Part shown: positions 10,411 to 19,478 of the stretch, piece by piece
How positions within the stretch are numbered: the first letter of the stretch is position 1
Layout of the letters: every line of letters starts with the position of its first letter
Origin: Curtobacterium sp. MCBA15_001
GTDB taxonomy: Bacteria; Actinomycetota; Actinomycetes; Actinomycetales; Microbacteriaceae
DNA length: 64,000 nucleotides
Assembly (NCBI RefSeq): GCF_001864835.1
Contig: NZ_MJGI01000023.1
Coordinates: 204,539 to 268,538 of the forward strand
Direction: 5' to 3'
Position numbers and translations under genes: made by a program
The notes under the pieces: generated by a model
Told to the model about the DNA's origin: nothing
Databases searched by the model: none
What the model saw: the letters and a program-made list of their open reading frames with translations, nothing else

Positions 10411-11108
10411 CGGAAGCAACGACCCAGGAGGCCGTGGCCGCCACCCGCGCACGCGTCGCGCGCCTGCACGGCGAGCTGGTGCGGTACGGCCTGGTCATCT
10501 GGACCGGCGGCAACGTCTCCGAGCGCGTCCCCGGGCACGACCTGTTCGTCATCAAGCCGAGCGGGGTGTCCAGCGACGACCTGACGCCGGAGAACCAGGT
10601 GGTGTGCACGCTGGACGGCGTCCCGGCCGACGGCTGGGGCAACGCCCACGGGCCGAGCTCCGACACCGCCGCGCACGCCTACGTGTACCGGAACATGCCC
10701 GAGGTCGGCGGCGTCGTGCACACCCACTCGACCTACGCGACCGCGTGGGCGGCCCGCGCCGAGGCGATCCCGTGCGTCATCACGGCGATGGCGGACGAGT
10801 TCGGCGGACCGATCCCCGTCGGCCCGTTCGCGATCATCGGCGACGACTCGATCGGCCACGGCATCGTCGACACCCTCAGCGGCCACCGCAGCCGCGCCGT
10901 CCTCATGCAGAACCACGGCGTGTTCACGATCGGCAAGGACGCGAAGGACGCCGTGAAGGCCGCGGTCATGTGCGAGGACGTCGCCCGGACCGTGCACATC
11001 GCCAAGCAGGGCGGCGACGTCGTCCCGATCGCGGCAGCAGACATCGATCGACTCTTCGATCGCTACCAGAACGTCTACGGACAGAACCCCGAAGGAGCCA
11101 TGCGATGA
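10407..11108 (+). CDS. araD: L-ribulose-5-phosphate 4-epimerase
   Basis: Zinc-dependent class II aldolase-fold enzyme converting L-ribulose 5-phosphate to D-xylulose 5-phosphate, the exit to the pentose phosphate pathway. The 233-residue length is normal. Visible motifs: [11 protein letters not shown] (phosphate binding), the [11 protein letters not shown] loop, metal ligands in [13 protein letters not shown], and [19 protein letters not shown] with the third His. The ATG overlaps the araB stop by 4 bp (ATGA), and its own stop overlaps the araA start in the same way, so the three enzymes are translationally coupled. Confidence 0.95.
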   Translation: MTEATTQEAVAATRARVARLHGELVRYGLVIWTGGNVSERVPGHDLFVIKPSGVSSDDLTPENQVVCTLDGVPADGWGNAHGPSSDTAAHAYVYRNMPEVGGVVHTHSTYATAWAARAEAIPCVITAMADEFGGPIPVGPFAIIGDDSIGHGIVDTLSGHRSRAVLMQNHGVFTIGKDAKDAVKAAVMCEDVARTVHIAKQGGDVVPIAAADIDRLFDRYQNVYGQNPEGAMR

Positions 11109-12631
11109 CGCAGGTCAACCCCCGAGCCACCCTCGAGAGCTACGAGGTCTGGTTCCTCACGGGCAGCCAGGGCCTGTACGGCGAGGAGACCCTGCGCCAG
11201 GTCGAGGCGCAGAGCCGCGCCGTGCACGCCGAGCTGGCGCCGCACGTGCCGGTGAAGCTCGTGTGGAAGCCGGTCCTCAAGGACGCCGACGGCATCCGCC
11301 GCGCCCTGATCGAGGCCAGCGCCGACGACAAGGTCATCGGCGTCACCGCCTGGATGCACACGTTCAGCCCCGCGAAGATGTGGATCGGCGGGCTCAACGC
11401 GCTGACGAAGCCGCTGCTGCACCTGCACACGCAGGCGAACGTCGCGCTGCCGTGGTCGGAGATCGACTTCGACTTCATGAACCTGAACCAGGCCGCGCAC
11501 GGCGACCGTGAGTTCGGCTACGCCCTGGCGCGCATGGGCGTCCGGCACGCGACCGCGATCGGCCACGTGTCCGACGAGCGCGTGCAGCAGCGGGTGTCCG
11601 ACTGGTCCCGCGCCGCGGCCGGTGCCGCCGCGATCCGCACGCTCAAGCTGACGCGCTTCGGCGACAACATGCGCTACGTCGCCGTCACCGAGGGCGACAA
11701 GACCGAGGCGGAGATCGAGCTCGGCGTGCAGGTCAACACCTGGGCCGTGAACGAGCTGGCCGCAGCGGTGTCCGCGGCCGAGTCGGACACAGCTGCGATC
11801 GACGAGTTGGTCGCGGTCTACGAGCGCGACTACGACGTCGACCCGTCTCTGCGCCGCGACGGCGGTGACCGCCACCAGTCGCTCCGTGACGGCGCCGCGA
11901 TCGAGCTCGGCCTGCGCGCCCTGCTGTCGCAGAACGACAGCGCCGCCTTCACCACGAACTTCGAGGACCTCGGGACGCTCAAGCAGCTCCCCGGCCTGGC
12001 CGTCCAGCGGCTGATGGCCGACGGCTACGGCTTCGGCGCCGAAGGTGACTGGAAGACCGCGGTCCTGGTCCGCGCGATGAACGTCGCCGGTGCCGGGCTG
12101 CCCGGTGGCGCGTCGCTCATGGAGGACTACACGTACGACCTCACCCCGGGTGCGGAGAAGATCCTCGGTGCCCACATGCTCGAGGTCTCGCCGACGCTGT
12201 CCTCCGCCACCCCGACCCTCGAGATCCACCCGCTCGGCATCGGCGGGAAGGACGACCCGGTGCGCCTGGTCTTCACCGCCGACTCCGGCGAGGCCGTCGT
12301 GGTCGCGCTCTCCGACACCCGCGACGGCTTCCGCCTCACCGCGAACGTCGTCGACGTGGTCCCGCCGACCGAGGCGCTGCCGAAGCTCCCCGTCGGCCGC
12401 GCCGTCTGGGAGCCCCGACCGTCGTTCCCCGTCGCCGCAGAGGCCTGGCTCACCGCCGGCGCCGCCCACCACACCGTCATGACGACGGCCGTGGGCCTGC
12501 AGGTCGTCGAGGACCTGGCGACGATGCTCGGCACCGAGCTCCTGGTCATCGACGAGCACACGACCTCGCGCGGCTTCCGCGACGAGGTCCGTGGGCAGCA
12601 GACCTGGCACCGGCTCGACCGCGGGTTCTAG
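11105..12631 (+). CDS. araA: L-arabinose isomerase
   Basis: Converts L-arabinose to L-ribulose with a Mn ion; 508 residues, the family's usual size. The N-terminus [21 protein letters not shown] is typical of AraA, as are [49 protein letters not shown] and the metal-site segments TNFEDLG and LMEDYTYDL with GAHMLEVSP. The open frame extends far upstream within araD, but ATG 11105 overlaps the araD stop by 4 bp, has GAAGGAG just before it and gives the family start. The gene is followed after 4 bp by the oxidase gene, so all four genes form one transcription unit under the tandem lac-like operators. Confidence 0.96.
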   Translation: MTQVNPRATLESYEVWFLTGSQGLYGEETLRQVEAQSRAVHAELAPHVPVKLVWKPVLKDADGIRRALIEASADDKVIGVTAWMHTFSPAKMWIGGLNALTKPLLHLHTQANVALPWSEIDFDFMNLNQAAHGDREFGYALARMGVRHATAIGHVSDERVQQRVSDWSRAAAGAAAIRTLKLTRFGDNMRYVAVTEGDKTEAEIELGVQVNTWAVNELAAAVSAAESDTAAIDELVAVYERDYDVDPSLRRDGGDRHQSLRDGAAIELGLRALLSQNDSAAFTTNFEDLGTLKQLPGLAVQRLMADGYGFGAEGDWKTAVLVRAMNVAGAGLPGGASLMEDYTYDLTPGAEKILGAHMLEVSPTLSSATPTLEIHPLGIGGKDDPVRLVFTADSGEAVVVALSDTRDGFRLTANVVDVVPPTEALPKLPVGRAVWEPRPSFPVAAEAWLTAGAAHHTVMTTAVGLQVVEDLATMLGTELLVIDEHTTSRGFRDEVRGQQTWHRLDRGF

Positions 12632-12635
12632 GCTC

Positions 12636-13907
12636 GTGACCGTGACGACGACGGAGCGCACCCGGACGAACTGGGCCGGCAACGTGACCTACGGGGCGTC
12701 GGCGCTCGCGCGCCCGACCTCGGTCGTATCGCTCCGGTCGCTCGTCGCGGCCACCCCGCGCCTGACGGCGCTCGGGTCCACGCACTCGTTCAACACCATC
12801 GCGGACACCGACGCCGTGCAGGTCACGCTGGCCGACCTGCCGCCCGTGCTCGACATCGACACGGAGCGGCAGGTGGTCCGCGTGGCCGCCGGCATGACGC
12901 ACGCTGCCGTCGCCGCCGGCCTGGAGGCGCGGGGCTGGGCCCTCGCGAACCTCGCGTCCCTGCCCCACATCTCCACTGCCGGGGCGGTCGCCACCGGCAC
13001 GCACGGTTCCGGCGTGCGCAACCCCTCGCTCGCCCAGGCCGTCGTCGGGCTCGACGTGGTCCGGGCGGACGGTTCGCTCGACCGGGTGGACGGCGGTTCC
13101 GGCGCCGGTCAGCTCGACGCGCACCGGGTCGCCCTCGGTGCGCTCGGCGTCGTCACCGCGGTCGAGCTCGCGATCGAGCCGTCGTTCCAGGTCGCCACGA
13201 CCGTGCACCTGGACCTGCCGTGGGACGCCGTGCTCGCGCACTTCGACGCCGTGATGGCCGACGCGTACTCGGTGTCGATGTTCACCGCGTTCGACGACCG
13301 TGGCGCACGGCAGGTCTGGACGAAGCACCGCGTCGACGAGCCCGCACCGCGCGTCGACCTCGTCGCACTCGGTGCCCGCATCGCCGACGGGCCGGTGCAC
13401 CCGGGGGAGAACGACACCGCCGGGGTCACCGAGCAGGGCGGCGTGCCGGGGCCGTGGTCCGAGCGACTGCCGCACTTCCGGTCGTCGTTCACCCCGTCGA
13501 CCGGGGCCGAGATCCAGGCGGAGTACCTCATCCCAGCCGCGTCGGCCGTCGACGCGCTGCAGTCACTCCGTCCGCTGCACGACCTGTTCGCGCCGATCCT
13601 CATCGCCGCCGAGCTCCGGACCGTCGCGGCCGACACCGCCTGGCTGGCGCCCTCGTCCGAGCGGCAGTCCGTCGGCTTCCACTTCACGTTCCGACGGGAC
13701 GTGGACGCCGTCGCCGCTGCGGTCGTCCGGATCGAGGAGGCGCTGGCCCCGTTCGACCCCCGGCCGCACTGGGGGAAGGTGTCGGCGGCGTCGCCCGAAC
13801 GGTTGCACGCGGCGTACCCGCACCTGGCGGCGTTCGCCGACCTCGCGCGGGACCTGGACCCGGCGGGGCGCTTCCGCAACCCGTTCCTGGAGCGCGTGCT
13901 GGCCTGA
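12636..13907 (+). CDS. FAD-linked alditol oxidase-like protein (aldonolactone oxidase family)
   Basis: Predicted flavoenzyme oxidising a sugar alcohol (xylitol, sorbitol, arabinitol) or an aldonolactone, with release of H2O2. The 423-residue protein has a PCMH-type FAD domain: TALGSTHSFNTIAD, where the His of the S-x-H-S-F-N motif carries covalent FAD in Streptomyces AldO, then LPHISTAGAVATGTHGSG, and the C-terminal PRPHWGKV motif of the ALO domain. No signal peptide. It starts with GTG 12636 (or GTG 12642), 4 bp after araA, and is the last gene of the ara operon. An oxidase here suggests that arabinitol or a lactone is also handled; this is inference, since the canonical pathway does not need it. 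Confidence 0.8.
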   Translation: MTVTTTERTRTNWAGNVTYGASALARPTSVVSLRSLVAATPRLTALGSTHSFNTIADTDAVQVTLADLPPVLDIDTERQVVRVAAGMTHAAVAAGLEARGWALANLASLPHISTAGAVATGTHGSGVRNPSLAQAVVGLDVVRADGSLDRVDGGSGAGQLDAHRVALGALGVVTAVELAIEPSFQVATTVHLDLPWDAVLAHFDAVMADAYSVSMFTAFDDRGARQVWTKHRVDEPAPRVDLVALGARIADGPVHPGENDTAGVTEQGGVPGPWSERLPHFRSSFTPSTGAEIQAEYLIPAASAVDALQSLRPLHDLFAPILIAAELRTVAADTAWLAPSSERQSVGFHFTFRRDVDAVAAAVVRIEEALAPFDPRPHWGKVSAASPERLHAAYPHLAAFADLARDLDPAGRFRNPFLERVLA

Positions 13908-14092
13908 CAGGGGCGACCCGGGCCTCCTGTCCGGCGTCGTGCGAGGAGCGGGCTCCGGTGGTGACGCAGCCCCGGTACCAGCCTACCGGCATTGATGTTC
14001 TACTCCGGCTCACAGGGGATCCGCACCGGACCCGCGGGTGCTGCACCGGCGTGATGCTGAGTGCTCACATGTGGGAACGCAAAGGTCGGTCC

Positions 14093-14974
14093 ATGGCGAA
14101 CCTCTCTCGATTCATCGGCATGGCCTCGAAGGTCATCTCCAAGCAGATGCAGCAGCGCGGGCAGGGGAGCGCCGCTGCGAGCACCGGGCAGCAGCCGCAG
14201 GGTGGGACGGACTGGCGGGGCATGGTCCGGACTGCGGCGGACAAGCTGACCGGCGACGACCGGAACCCCCAGCAGCGGCCCGTGCAGCAGCGCCCGCAGT
14301 CGCAGCAGTTCGGCGCTCCGCAGCAGCGCGGGCCGGTCGATGCCGACAAGGTCGCGTTGGCGAAGTACGACTACCTGCTCCGGACCGCGTCGCCGGAACA
14401 GCTCGAGCAGGTCCACCACGACGCCTTCGCCCGGCTCACCCCCGAGCAGCGCCAGCAGGTGCTCCAGCGGATGAACACCGAGCTCCCGCCGCACGAGCGT
14501 CCCACCGACGACTCCGCTCAGGGCATGGCCCGGGCGATGACCCGCGGCGAGGTCGCGCGGCCCGGACTGATCCGCCGGGTGCTCGGCGGCGGTGGCACGA
14601 ACGGCGCGGGACGCAGCCGCATGGGTGCGATGGCCGGCGGCGCCGCCGTGGGTGCCGGTGCGATGGCGATCGGTGGCATCGCGGTGGCCGTCGCCGGCGG
14701 CGCGATCGTGAGCGCGGCCGCTGGTCCGGTGCTGGCAGGCGCGATGGACATGGGCGTCGACTTCGAGGGGATCGCCTCGGGCATCGGCGACCTCGGCCTC
14801 GCAGACCTGGGCGAGGACCTCGGCGGGGACCTCGGCGCCGGGGTCGACGGGCTCAGCGAGCAGGCGTCGGGCCTCGGCGACCACGTCTCCGGGCTCGGGG
14901 AGCAGGCGTCCGGACTGGGAGAGCAGGCCTCGAACCTCGGCAACGACCTCCTCGGCGGGCTGTTCGACCGCTGA
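14093..14974 (+). CDS. Uncharacterised protein with Gly-rich hydrophobic hairpin and C-terminal heptad repeats
   Basis: I do not recognise a functional family. The 293-residue protein has a Gln/Gly/Pro-rich N-terminal third (RGQGSAAASTGQQPQGG, QQRPQSQQFGAPQQRG), a helical middle (LAKYDYLLRTASPEQLEQVHHDAFARLTPEQRQQVLQRMN), a Gly/Ala-rich hydrophobic stretch about residues 180-225 that could form two membrane passes, and a C-terminal run of seven-residue repeats (GLSEQAS, GLGDHVS, GLGEQAS, GLGEQAS, NLGNDLL). ATG 14093 follows AAAGG; the long upstream frame overlaps the oxidase gene and is not used. A hairpin at 15013 follows. It stands alone between the ara operon and the peptide importer. A role at the membrane is only suggested. 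Confidence 0.75.
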   Translation: MANLSRFIGMASKVISKQMQQRGQGSAAASTGQQPQGGTDWRGMVRTAADKLTGDDRNPQQRPVQQRPQSQQFGAPQQRGPVDADKVALAKYDYLLRTASPEQLEQVHHDAFARLTPEQRQQVLQRMNTELPPHERPTDDSAQGMARAMTRGEVARPGLIRRVLGGGGTNGAGRSRMGAMAGGAAVGAGAMAIGGIAVAVAGGAIVSAAAGPVLAGAMDMGVDFEGIASGIGDLGLADLGEDLGGDLGAGVDGLSEQASGLGDHVSGLGEQASGLGEQASNLGNDLLGGLFDR

Positions 14975-15012
14975 CCCTGCCACGGGACGCGCCCGATCGG
15001 GAATGGGCGCAG

Positions 15013-15046
15013 GGACGCACGACTTGCATTGTTTCGTCGTGCGTCC
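15013..15046 (+). terminator. Hairpin after the 14093 gene
   Basis: GGACGCACGA at 15013-15022 pairs with TCGTGCGTCC at 15037-15046 around a 14-base loop, 39 bp after the stop at 14974. There is no clear T-tract, as is common in actinobacteria. It separates the preceding gene from the peptide importer operon. Confidence 0.65.
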
Positions 15047-15151
15047 TCCTCTGCGTGCCGCCCGCCGCGCGCGGTGCCAGGATGGACGCCGCCGTGGCGT
15101 GACACCGCCGCGCGCACCGCAGCAACCACCCCCACGAGGAGCACCACCGTC

Positions 15152-16819
15152 ATGAGACGCCCGAAGCGCCTGACCATCACCGCGGCCGTGGCCGCAGCCG
15201 CAGCCCTGGTCCTCACCGGCTGCTCGGGCGGCGGCGCCTCGGACGACGCGTCGGCCGGCACCAGCAAGGGCGGCACGCTCGACATCCTCACGCCGCAGAC
15301 CGCGCTGCACTTCGACCCGGCGACCAGCCAGAGCCTCGGCATCACGTCGATGGGCCTGGTCGCGCGCCGCCTGACGACGTGGAGCGTCGAGCCCGGCAAG
15401 ACCGCGAAGGTCGTCCCGGACCTGGCCACGACCACGGGTGACTCCAGCGACGGCGGCAAGACCTGGACCTACCACCTCAAGTCGGGGCTCAAGTTCCAGG
15501 ACGGCTCGGCGATCACGACCAAGGACATCAAGTGGGGCATCGAGCGCTCGTTCGCGCCGACGCTGACCGGTGGTCTGAGCTACCACAAGTCGCTGCTGGT
15601 CGGCGGCGACACCTACCAGGGGCCGTTCGAGGGCGGGACCCTCGACAGCATCGAGACCCCGGACGACTCGACGATCGTCTTCAAGCTCAACGCGCCCTAC
15701 GGTGACTGGCCGTGGCTCGCATCGATGCCCGCGTTCACCCCGGTCCCCGAGGGCCAGGGCACCGACACCGGCGCGTACGACGCCAAGCCGGTCGCCAGCG
15801 GCCCGTACCAGATCGAGTCGAACACGCAGGGCTCGCAGGTCACGCTCGTCCGGAACAAGGAGTGGAGCGCGAAGACCGACTCGGTGCGCACCGCCGGTCC
15901 GTCGAAGATCGTGTTCAAGGAGGGCCAGGACGCCTCCACGATCACCCAGAGCCTGATCGCCGACAACGGCGACGCGAAGAACTCGTTCGGCGCGATCTAC
16001 CTCGGTGCCGCCGAGCTCAACCAGGTCCGCTCGAACCCGGCCGCCCAGGACCGTCTCGCCACGAGCAAGGCCGGCCCGATCACGTACATGGCGATCAACA
16101 CCCAACGCGGGCAGCTCAAGGACCTCAAGGTGCGTCAGGCGCTGCAGTACGCGGTCGACCGCAAGTCCTTCCGCATCGCGGCCGGTGGCGCGCTCGCCGG
16201 GTCGTACGCCTCGACGCTGATCACCCCGGGCATCGCTGGTCGTCAAGACTACGACCTGTACAAGACCGGCGCCTCGGGTGACGTCACCAAGGCGAAGGAA
16301 CTCCTCAAGGAGGCCGGCGCGTCCGACCTCGAGCTGACCCTCGTCACGCAGAACGACCCGACCTACCTCGCGCAGGCGCAGGCACTGCAGTCCGGCCTGA
16401 AGCGCGCGGGCATCACCGTCACGCTCAAGCCGCTCGACTACGACTCGTTCACGCAGGCCACGACGAACGGCACGGACTTCGACCTGTCGCTCTCGAGCTG
16501 GCAGCCCGACTTCCCGAGCGCGAACGCCAACCTGCAGCCGCTGTACGCGTCGTCGCAGATCGGTGGCGGCGGGTACAACGTCTCGAAGTACAGCAACCCG
16601 GACGTGGACGCGCTCATCGCGCAGGCGACCAGCACGGTCGACCAGCAGGACGCGCAGAAGCTGTGGGCCGAGGCCGACGAGAAGATCATGGCGGACGCCC
16701 CGGTCGTCCCGCTGATCTACGCCAAGCAGTCCTTCCTGGCGGGCTCGAACGTCCAGAACTTCCGCATCGCGGACTTCCCGGCGTACCCGAACTACCTCAC
16801 GGTGTCGCTCGCCAAGTGA
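15152..16819 (+). CDS. Peptide/nickel-type ABC importer, solute-binding lipoprotein
   Basis: Family 5 extracellular solute-binding protein, 555 residues, anchored to the membrane by lipid. The signal sequence MRRPKRLTITAAVAAAAALVLTGC ends in lipobox VLTGC. Hallmarks of the DppA/OppA fold follow: FDPATSQSLG, TWTYHLKSGLKFQDGSAITTKDIKWGIERSF, LKVRQALQYAVDRKSF and the C-terminal LWAEADEKIMADAPVVPLIY. ATG 15152 is preceded by GAGGA. It heads a four-gene operon in which every junction is a 4-base overlap. The substrate is probably a peptide or a small polar compound; nothing in the sequence fixes it. Confidence 0.92.
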   Translation: MRRPKRLTITAAVAAAAALVLTGCSGGGASDDASAGTSKGGTLDILTPQTALHFDPATSQSLGITSMGLVARRLTTWSVEPGKTAKVVPDLATTTGDSSDGGKTWTYHLKSGLKFQDGSAITTKDIKWGIERSFAPTLTGGLSYHKSLLVGGDTYQGPFEGGTLDSIETPDDSTIVFKLNAPYGDWPWLASMPAFTPVPEGQGTDTGAYDAKPVASGPYQIESNTQGSQVTLVRNKEWSAKTDSVRTAGPSKIVFKEGQDASTITQSLIADNGDAKNSFGAIYLGAAELNQVRSNPAAQDRLATSKAGPITYMAINTQRGQLKDLKVRQALQYAVDRKSFRIAAGGALAGSYASTLITPGIAGRQDYDLYKTGASGDVTKAKELLKEAGASDLELTLVTQNDPTYLAQAQALQSGLKRAGITVTLKPLDYDSFTQATTNGTDFDLSLSSWQPDFPSANANLQPLYASSQIGGGGYNVSKYSNPDVDALIAQATSTVDQQDAQKLWAEADEKIMADAPVVPLIYAKQSFLAGSNVQNFRIADFPAYPNYLTVSLAK

Positions 16820-18543
16820 CCGATCCGATCCTGCAGGTCGAGGGGCTCCGCGTCGCGTTCAGCGGCGCGGAGCCCGTCGTCCGTGACGTCTCCTTCGCCC
16901 TGACACCCGGCCGCGTGCTCGCCCTGGTCGGGGAGTCCGGCTCGGGCAAGTCCGTCAGCGCCATGAGCGTGCTCGGGTTGCTGCCCCCGCAGGCCCGGGT
17001 CTCGGGCAGCATCCGGTTCCGTGGCCAGGAGCTCGTGGGTGCGACCACCGAGCAGCTCCGCGCGGTCCGCGGCGCCGGCATCGGGGTCGTGTTCCAGGAA
17101 CCGATGAACTCGTTCACGCCGGTGCTGTCGATCGGGACGCAGATCGCCGAGGCGGTCCGGGCGCACCCGCGCGGGCTCGACCGGGCCGGGGTGTCCGCGC
17201 GCATCGACGAGCTCCTGCGCGCTGCGGGCCTGTCCGACCCGGCACGGATCCGCCGCGCCTACCCGCACGAGCTCTCCGGTGGCCAGCTCCAGCGCGCCAT
17301 GATCGCCATGGCACTGGCCGGTGACCCGGTCGCGCTCATCGCCGACGAGCCGACGACCGCGCTCGACGTCACCGTGCAGGCGGGCACCCTCGACCTGCTG
17401 CGGGGCCTCTGCCGCGAGCGGGACCTCGCCGTGCTGCTCATCACCCACGACATGGGCGTGGTCGCGGACGTCGCCGACGAGGTCCTGGTCATGCGCCGGG
17501 GCGAGCCCGTCGAACACGGCGCGGTTGACGCGCTGTTCCGCGCGCCGCGGGCCGACTACACGCGCGCCCTGCTGGCGGCCGTCCCCGTCCTGGAGGCTGG
17601 ACCCGCGTCCGCCACGCAGCTCGCCTCCGACGACGCGACCGGCGGGGCGGACGCCAGCCGCGCCTCTCCCCACCGGCACGGCCGGCCCGCCGCTGGCGCG
17701 TCGGTCCGGGACCGGCGGCGTGGGCCCAGTCCGGTGGTGGCGCGCGTCCGCGACGTGAGCGTCCGGTACGAGCGGCGCGGGGCGCCGACCGTCTCGGGCA
17801 TCGACTTCGAGCTGCGTGCCGGTGAGACCCTCGGCCTGGTCGGGGAGTCCGGTTCCGGCAAGTCCACCATCGGCCGCGCGCTCGCCGGCCTGGTGCCGGT
17901 CGTCGCCGGGTCGGTCGAGGTCGACGGCAGTGACCTGCGCACCGCCCGCGGCCGGCGACTCCGGCAGGTGCGGAGTCGTGTCGGGATCGTGTTCCAGGAC
18001 CCCGCGTCGTCGTTGAACCCGCGGCAGACCATCGGGTGGAGCATCGCGGAACCGCTGCTGGTGCACGGCTCCGACGCGGCCGAGCGTGCTCGTCGCGTCC
18101 GCGACCTGCTCGAGGCCGTCCAGCTCGACCCGACGTGGGCGGAGCGGTTCCCGCACGAGCTGTCCGGCGGGCAGCGGCAGCGGGTCGCGGTGGCCCGTGC
18201 CCTGGCGCTCCGACCCGCGCTCGTGATCGCCGACGAGCCGACCTCGGCGCTCGACGTCACCGTGCAGGCCGCCGTGCTCGAGCTGCTGTCCGCGCTGCAG
18301 GACGAGTTCGGGTTCGGCATGCTGCTCATCAGCCACGACCTGGCCGTCGTGCGCCAGCTCGCCGACGAGGTCGTCGTGCTGCGTGACGGCCGCGTCGTCG
18401 AACGCGGTGCGACCGCCGTCGTGCTCGACGACCCGCAGGAGGACTACACCCGCATGCTGCTCGCCGCCGCTCCCGTTGCCGACCCGGCTCGTCAGACCGC
18501 GCGCCGCGAGGCCTGGCGCCGTCTGACGGAGGTCGCCTCGTGA
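16816..18543 (+). CDS. Dipeptide-type ABC importer, fused double ATPase (DppD-DppF fusion)
   Basis: Cytoplasmic ATPase of 575 residues in which both subunits of a peptide importer are joined. Each half has its own Walker A (GESGSGKS near residues 39-46 and again near 345), signature (ELSGGQLQRA and ELSGGQRQRVAVA), and Walker B (ADEPTTALDV and ADEPTSALDV). An Ala/Arg-rich linker of about 60 residues separates them. The GTG start at 16816 overlaps the binding-protein stop (GTGA); no other start gives the MTDPILQVEGLRV N-terminus. The fusion keeps the two ATPases at equal amounts and is common in actinobacteria. Confidence 0.92.
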   Translation: MTDPILQVEGLRVAFSGAEPVVRDVSFALTPGRVLALVGESGSGKSVSAMSVLGLLPPQARVSGSIRFRGQELVGATTEQLRAVRGAGIGVVFQEPMNSFTPVLSIGTQIAEAVRAHPRGLDRAGVSARIDELLRAAGLSDPARIRRAYPHELSGGQLQRAMIAMALAGDPVALIADEPTTALDVTVQAGTLDLLRGLCRERDLAVLLITHDMGVVADVADEVLVMRRGEPVEHGAVDALFRAPRADYTRALLAAVPVLEAGPASATQLASDDATGGADASRASPHRHGRPAAGASVRDRRRGPSPVVARVRDVSVRYERRGAPTVSGIDFELRAGETLGLVGESGSGKSTIGRALAGLVPVVAGSVEVDGSDLRTARGRRLRQVRSRVGIVFQDPASSLNPRQTIGWSIAEPLLVHGSDAAERARRVRDLLEAVQLDPTWAERFPHELSGGQRQRVAVARALALRPALVIADEPTSALDVTVQAAVLELLSALQDEFGFGMLLISHDLAVVRQLADEVVVLRDGRVVERGATAVVLDDPQEDYTRMLLAAAPVADPARQTARREAWRRLTEVAS

Positions 18544-19478
18544 CCGCGAACGTCGTCGACCGTCCGGTCGCCGCGTCGGGCTCGCGCTCGACCGGGTTCC
18601 GCGCGGTGGTCCGCCGGGTCCGCGGTGACCGCTGGGCGGTGGCCTCGGCCCTCGTCATCGTCGTGTTCGTGCTCGTCGCGGTGCTCTCCCCGGTGATCGC
18701 CGCGATCAGCGGGCAGGACCCGTACAGCTACCACATCGACGCGCTCAACTCGTTCGGCGCACCGAGCGGTTCGCTGGGTGGGGTGAACGGGATGCACTGG
18801 TTCGGCGTCGAACCACTGACCGGGCGGGACCTGTTCGCCATCGTGACGTACGGCGCGCGGACCTCGCTCGGGATCGGGCTCGCGGCTACGGGCATGTCCA
18901 TCGTCATCGGGGTGCTCGTCGGCGTCACGACCGGGTTCTTCGGCGGCTGGTACGACCGCGTGCTGAGCCGGGTCGTCGACGTGATGTTCGGGTTCCCGTC
19001 GCTGGTGTTCATGATCGCGCTGACGGCCGTCGTGCCGACCTCGTTCCCGAAGCCGCTGCTGGTGGTGCTGGTCATCGGGTTCTTCGGGTGGCCGGCCGTC
19101 GCCCGCGTCGTCCGCGGTCAGACCCTCTCGCTGCGGACCCGGAACTACGTCGTCGCGTCGATCGCGCTCGGAGCCGGTCGCTGGCACGTCATCCGTACGC
19201 AGCTGCTGCCGAACCTGGCGGCGACGATCACCGTCTACGCGACGATCTCGATCCCGTCGATGATCGGGGCCGAGGCGGCGCTGTCGTTCCTGGCCGTCGG
19301 CGTCACCCCGCCGACACCGTCGTGGGGGCGCAGCATCGGCGACGCGATCGGGTGGGTGCAGACCGACCCGATGTACCTGGTCTTCCCGGGTGCCGCGCTG
19401 TTCCTGATCACCCTGGCGTTCAACGTGCTGGGCGACGCCCTGCGTGACGCCCTCGACCCGCGAGGAGGCACCCGATGA
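18540..19478 (+). CDS. Dipeptide-type ABC importer, permease DppC-like
   Basis: Membrane subunit of 312 residues. A basic N-terminus precedes a first membrane helix (ALVIVVFVLVAVLSPVIAAI), then the extracellular loop with HWFGVEPLTGRDLFAIVTYGARTSLGIG typical of the DppC/OppC class, four or five further helices, and the EAA loop RNYVVASIALGAGRWHVIRTQLLPN that contacts the ATPase. It starts with GTG overlapping the ATPase stop. The order SBP, ATPase, C-type permease, B-type permease differs from the usual SBP-B-C-D-F. Confidence 0.92.
   Translation: MTANVVDRPVAASGSRSTGFRAVVRRVRGDRWAVASALVIVVFVLVAVLSPVIAAISGQDPYSYHIDALNSFGAPSGSLGGVNGMHWFGVEPLTGRDLFAIVTYGARTSLGIGLAATGMSIVIGVLVGVTTGFFGGWYDRVLSRVVDVMFGFPSLVFMIALTAVVPTSFPKPLLVVLVIGFFGWPAVARVVRGQTLSLRTRNYVVASIALGAGRWHVIRTQLLPNLAATITVYATISIPSMIGAEAALSFLAVGVTPPTPSWGRSIGDAIGWVQTDPMYLVFPGAALFLITLAFNVLGDALRDALDPRGGTR

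Noticed and set aside
13905-13931. Strong terminator after the ara operon
   Set aside because: GACAGG and CCTGTC pair over only six bases around a 15-base loop; too weak to call with confidence.
14058-14067. TGAGTGCTCA, one mismatch from the lac-like operator, upstream of the 14093 gene
   Set aside because: The centre is altered, the flank is asymmetric (C instead of G on the left) and the gene has no link to arabinose; chance is sufficient.
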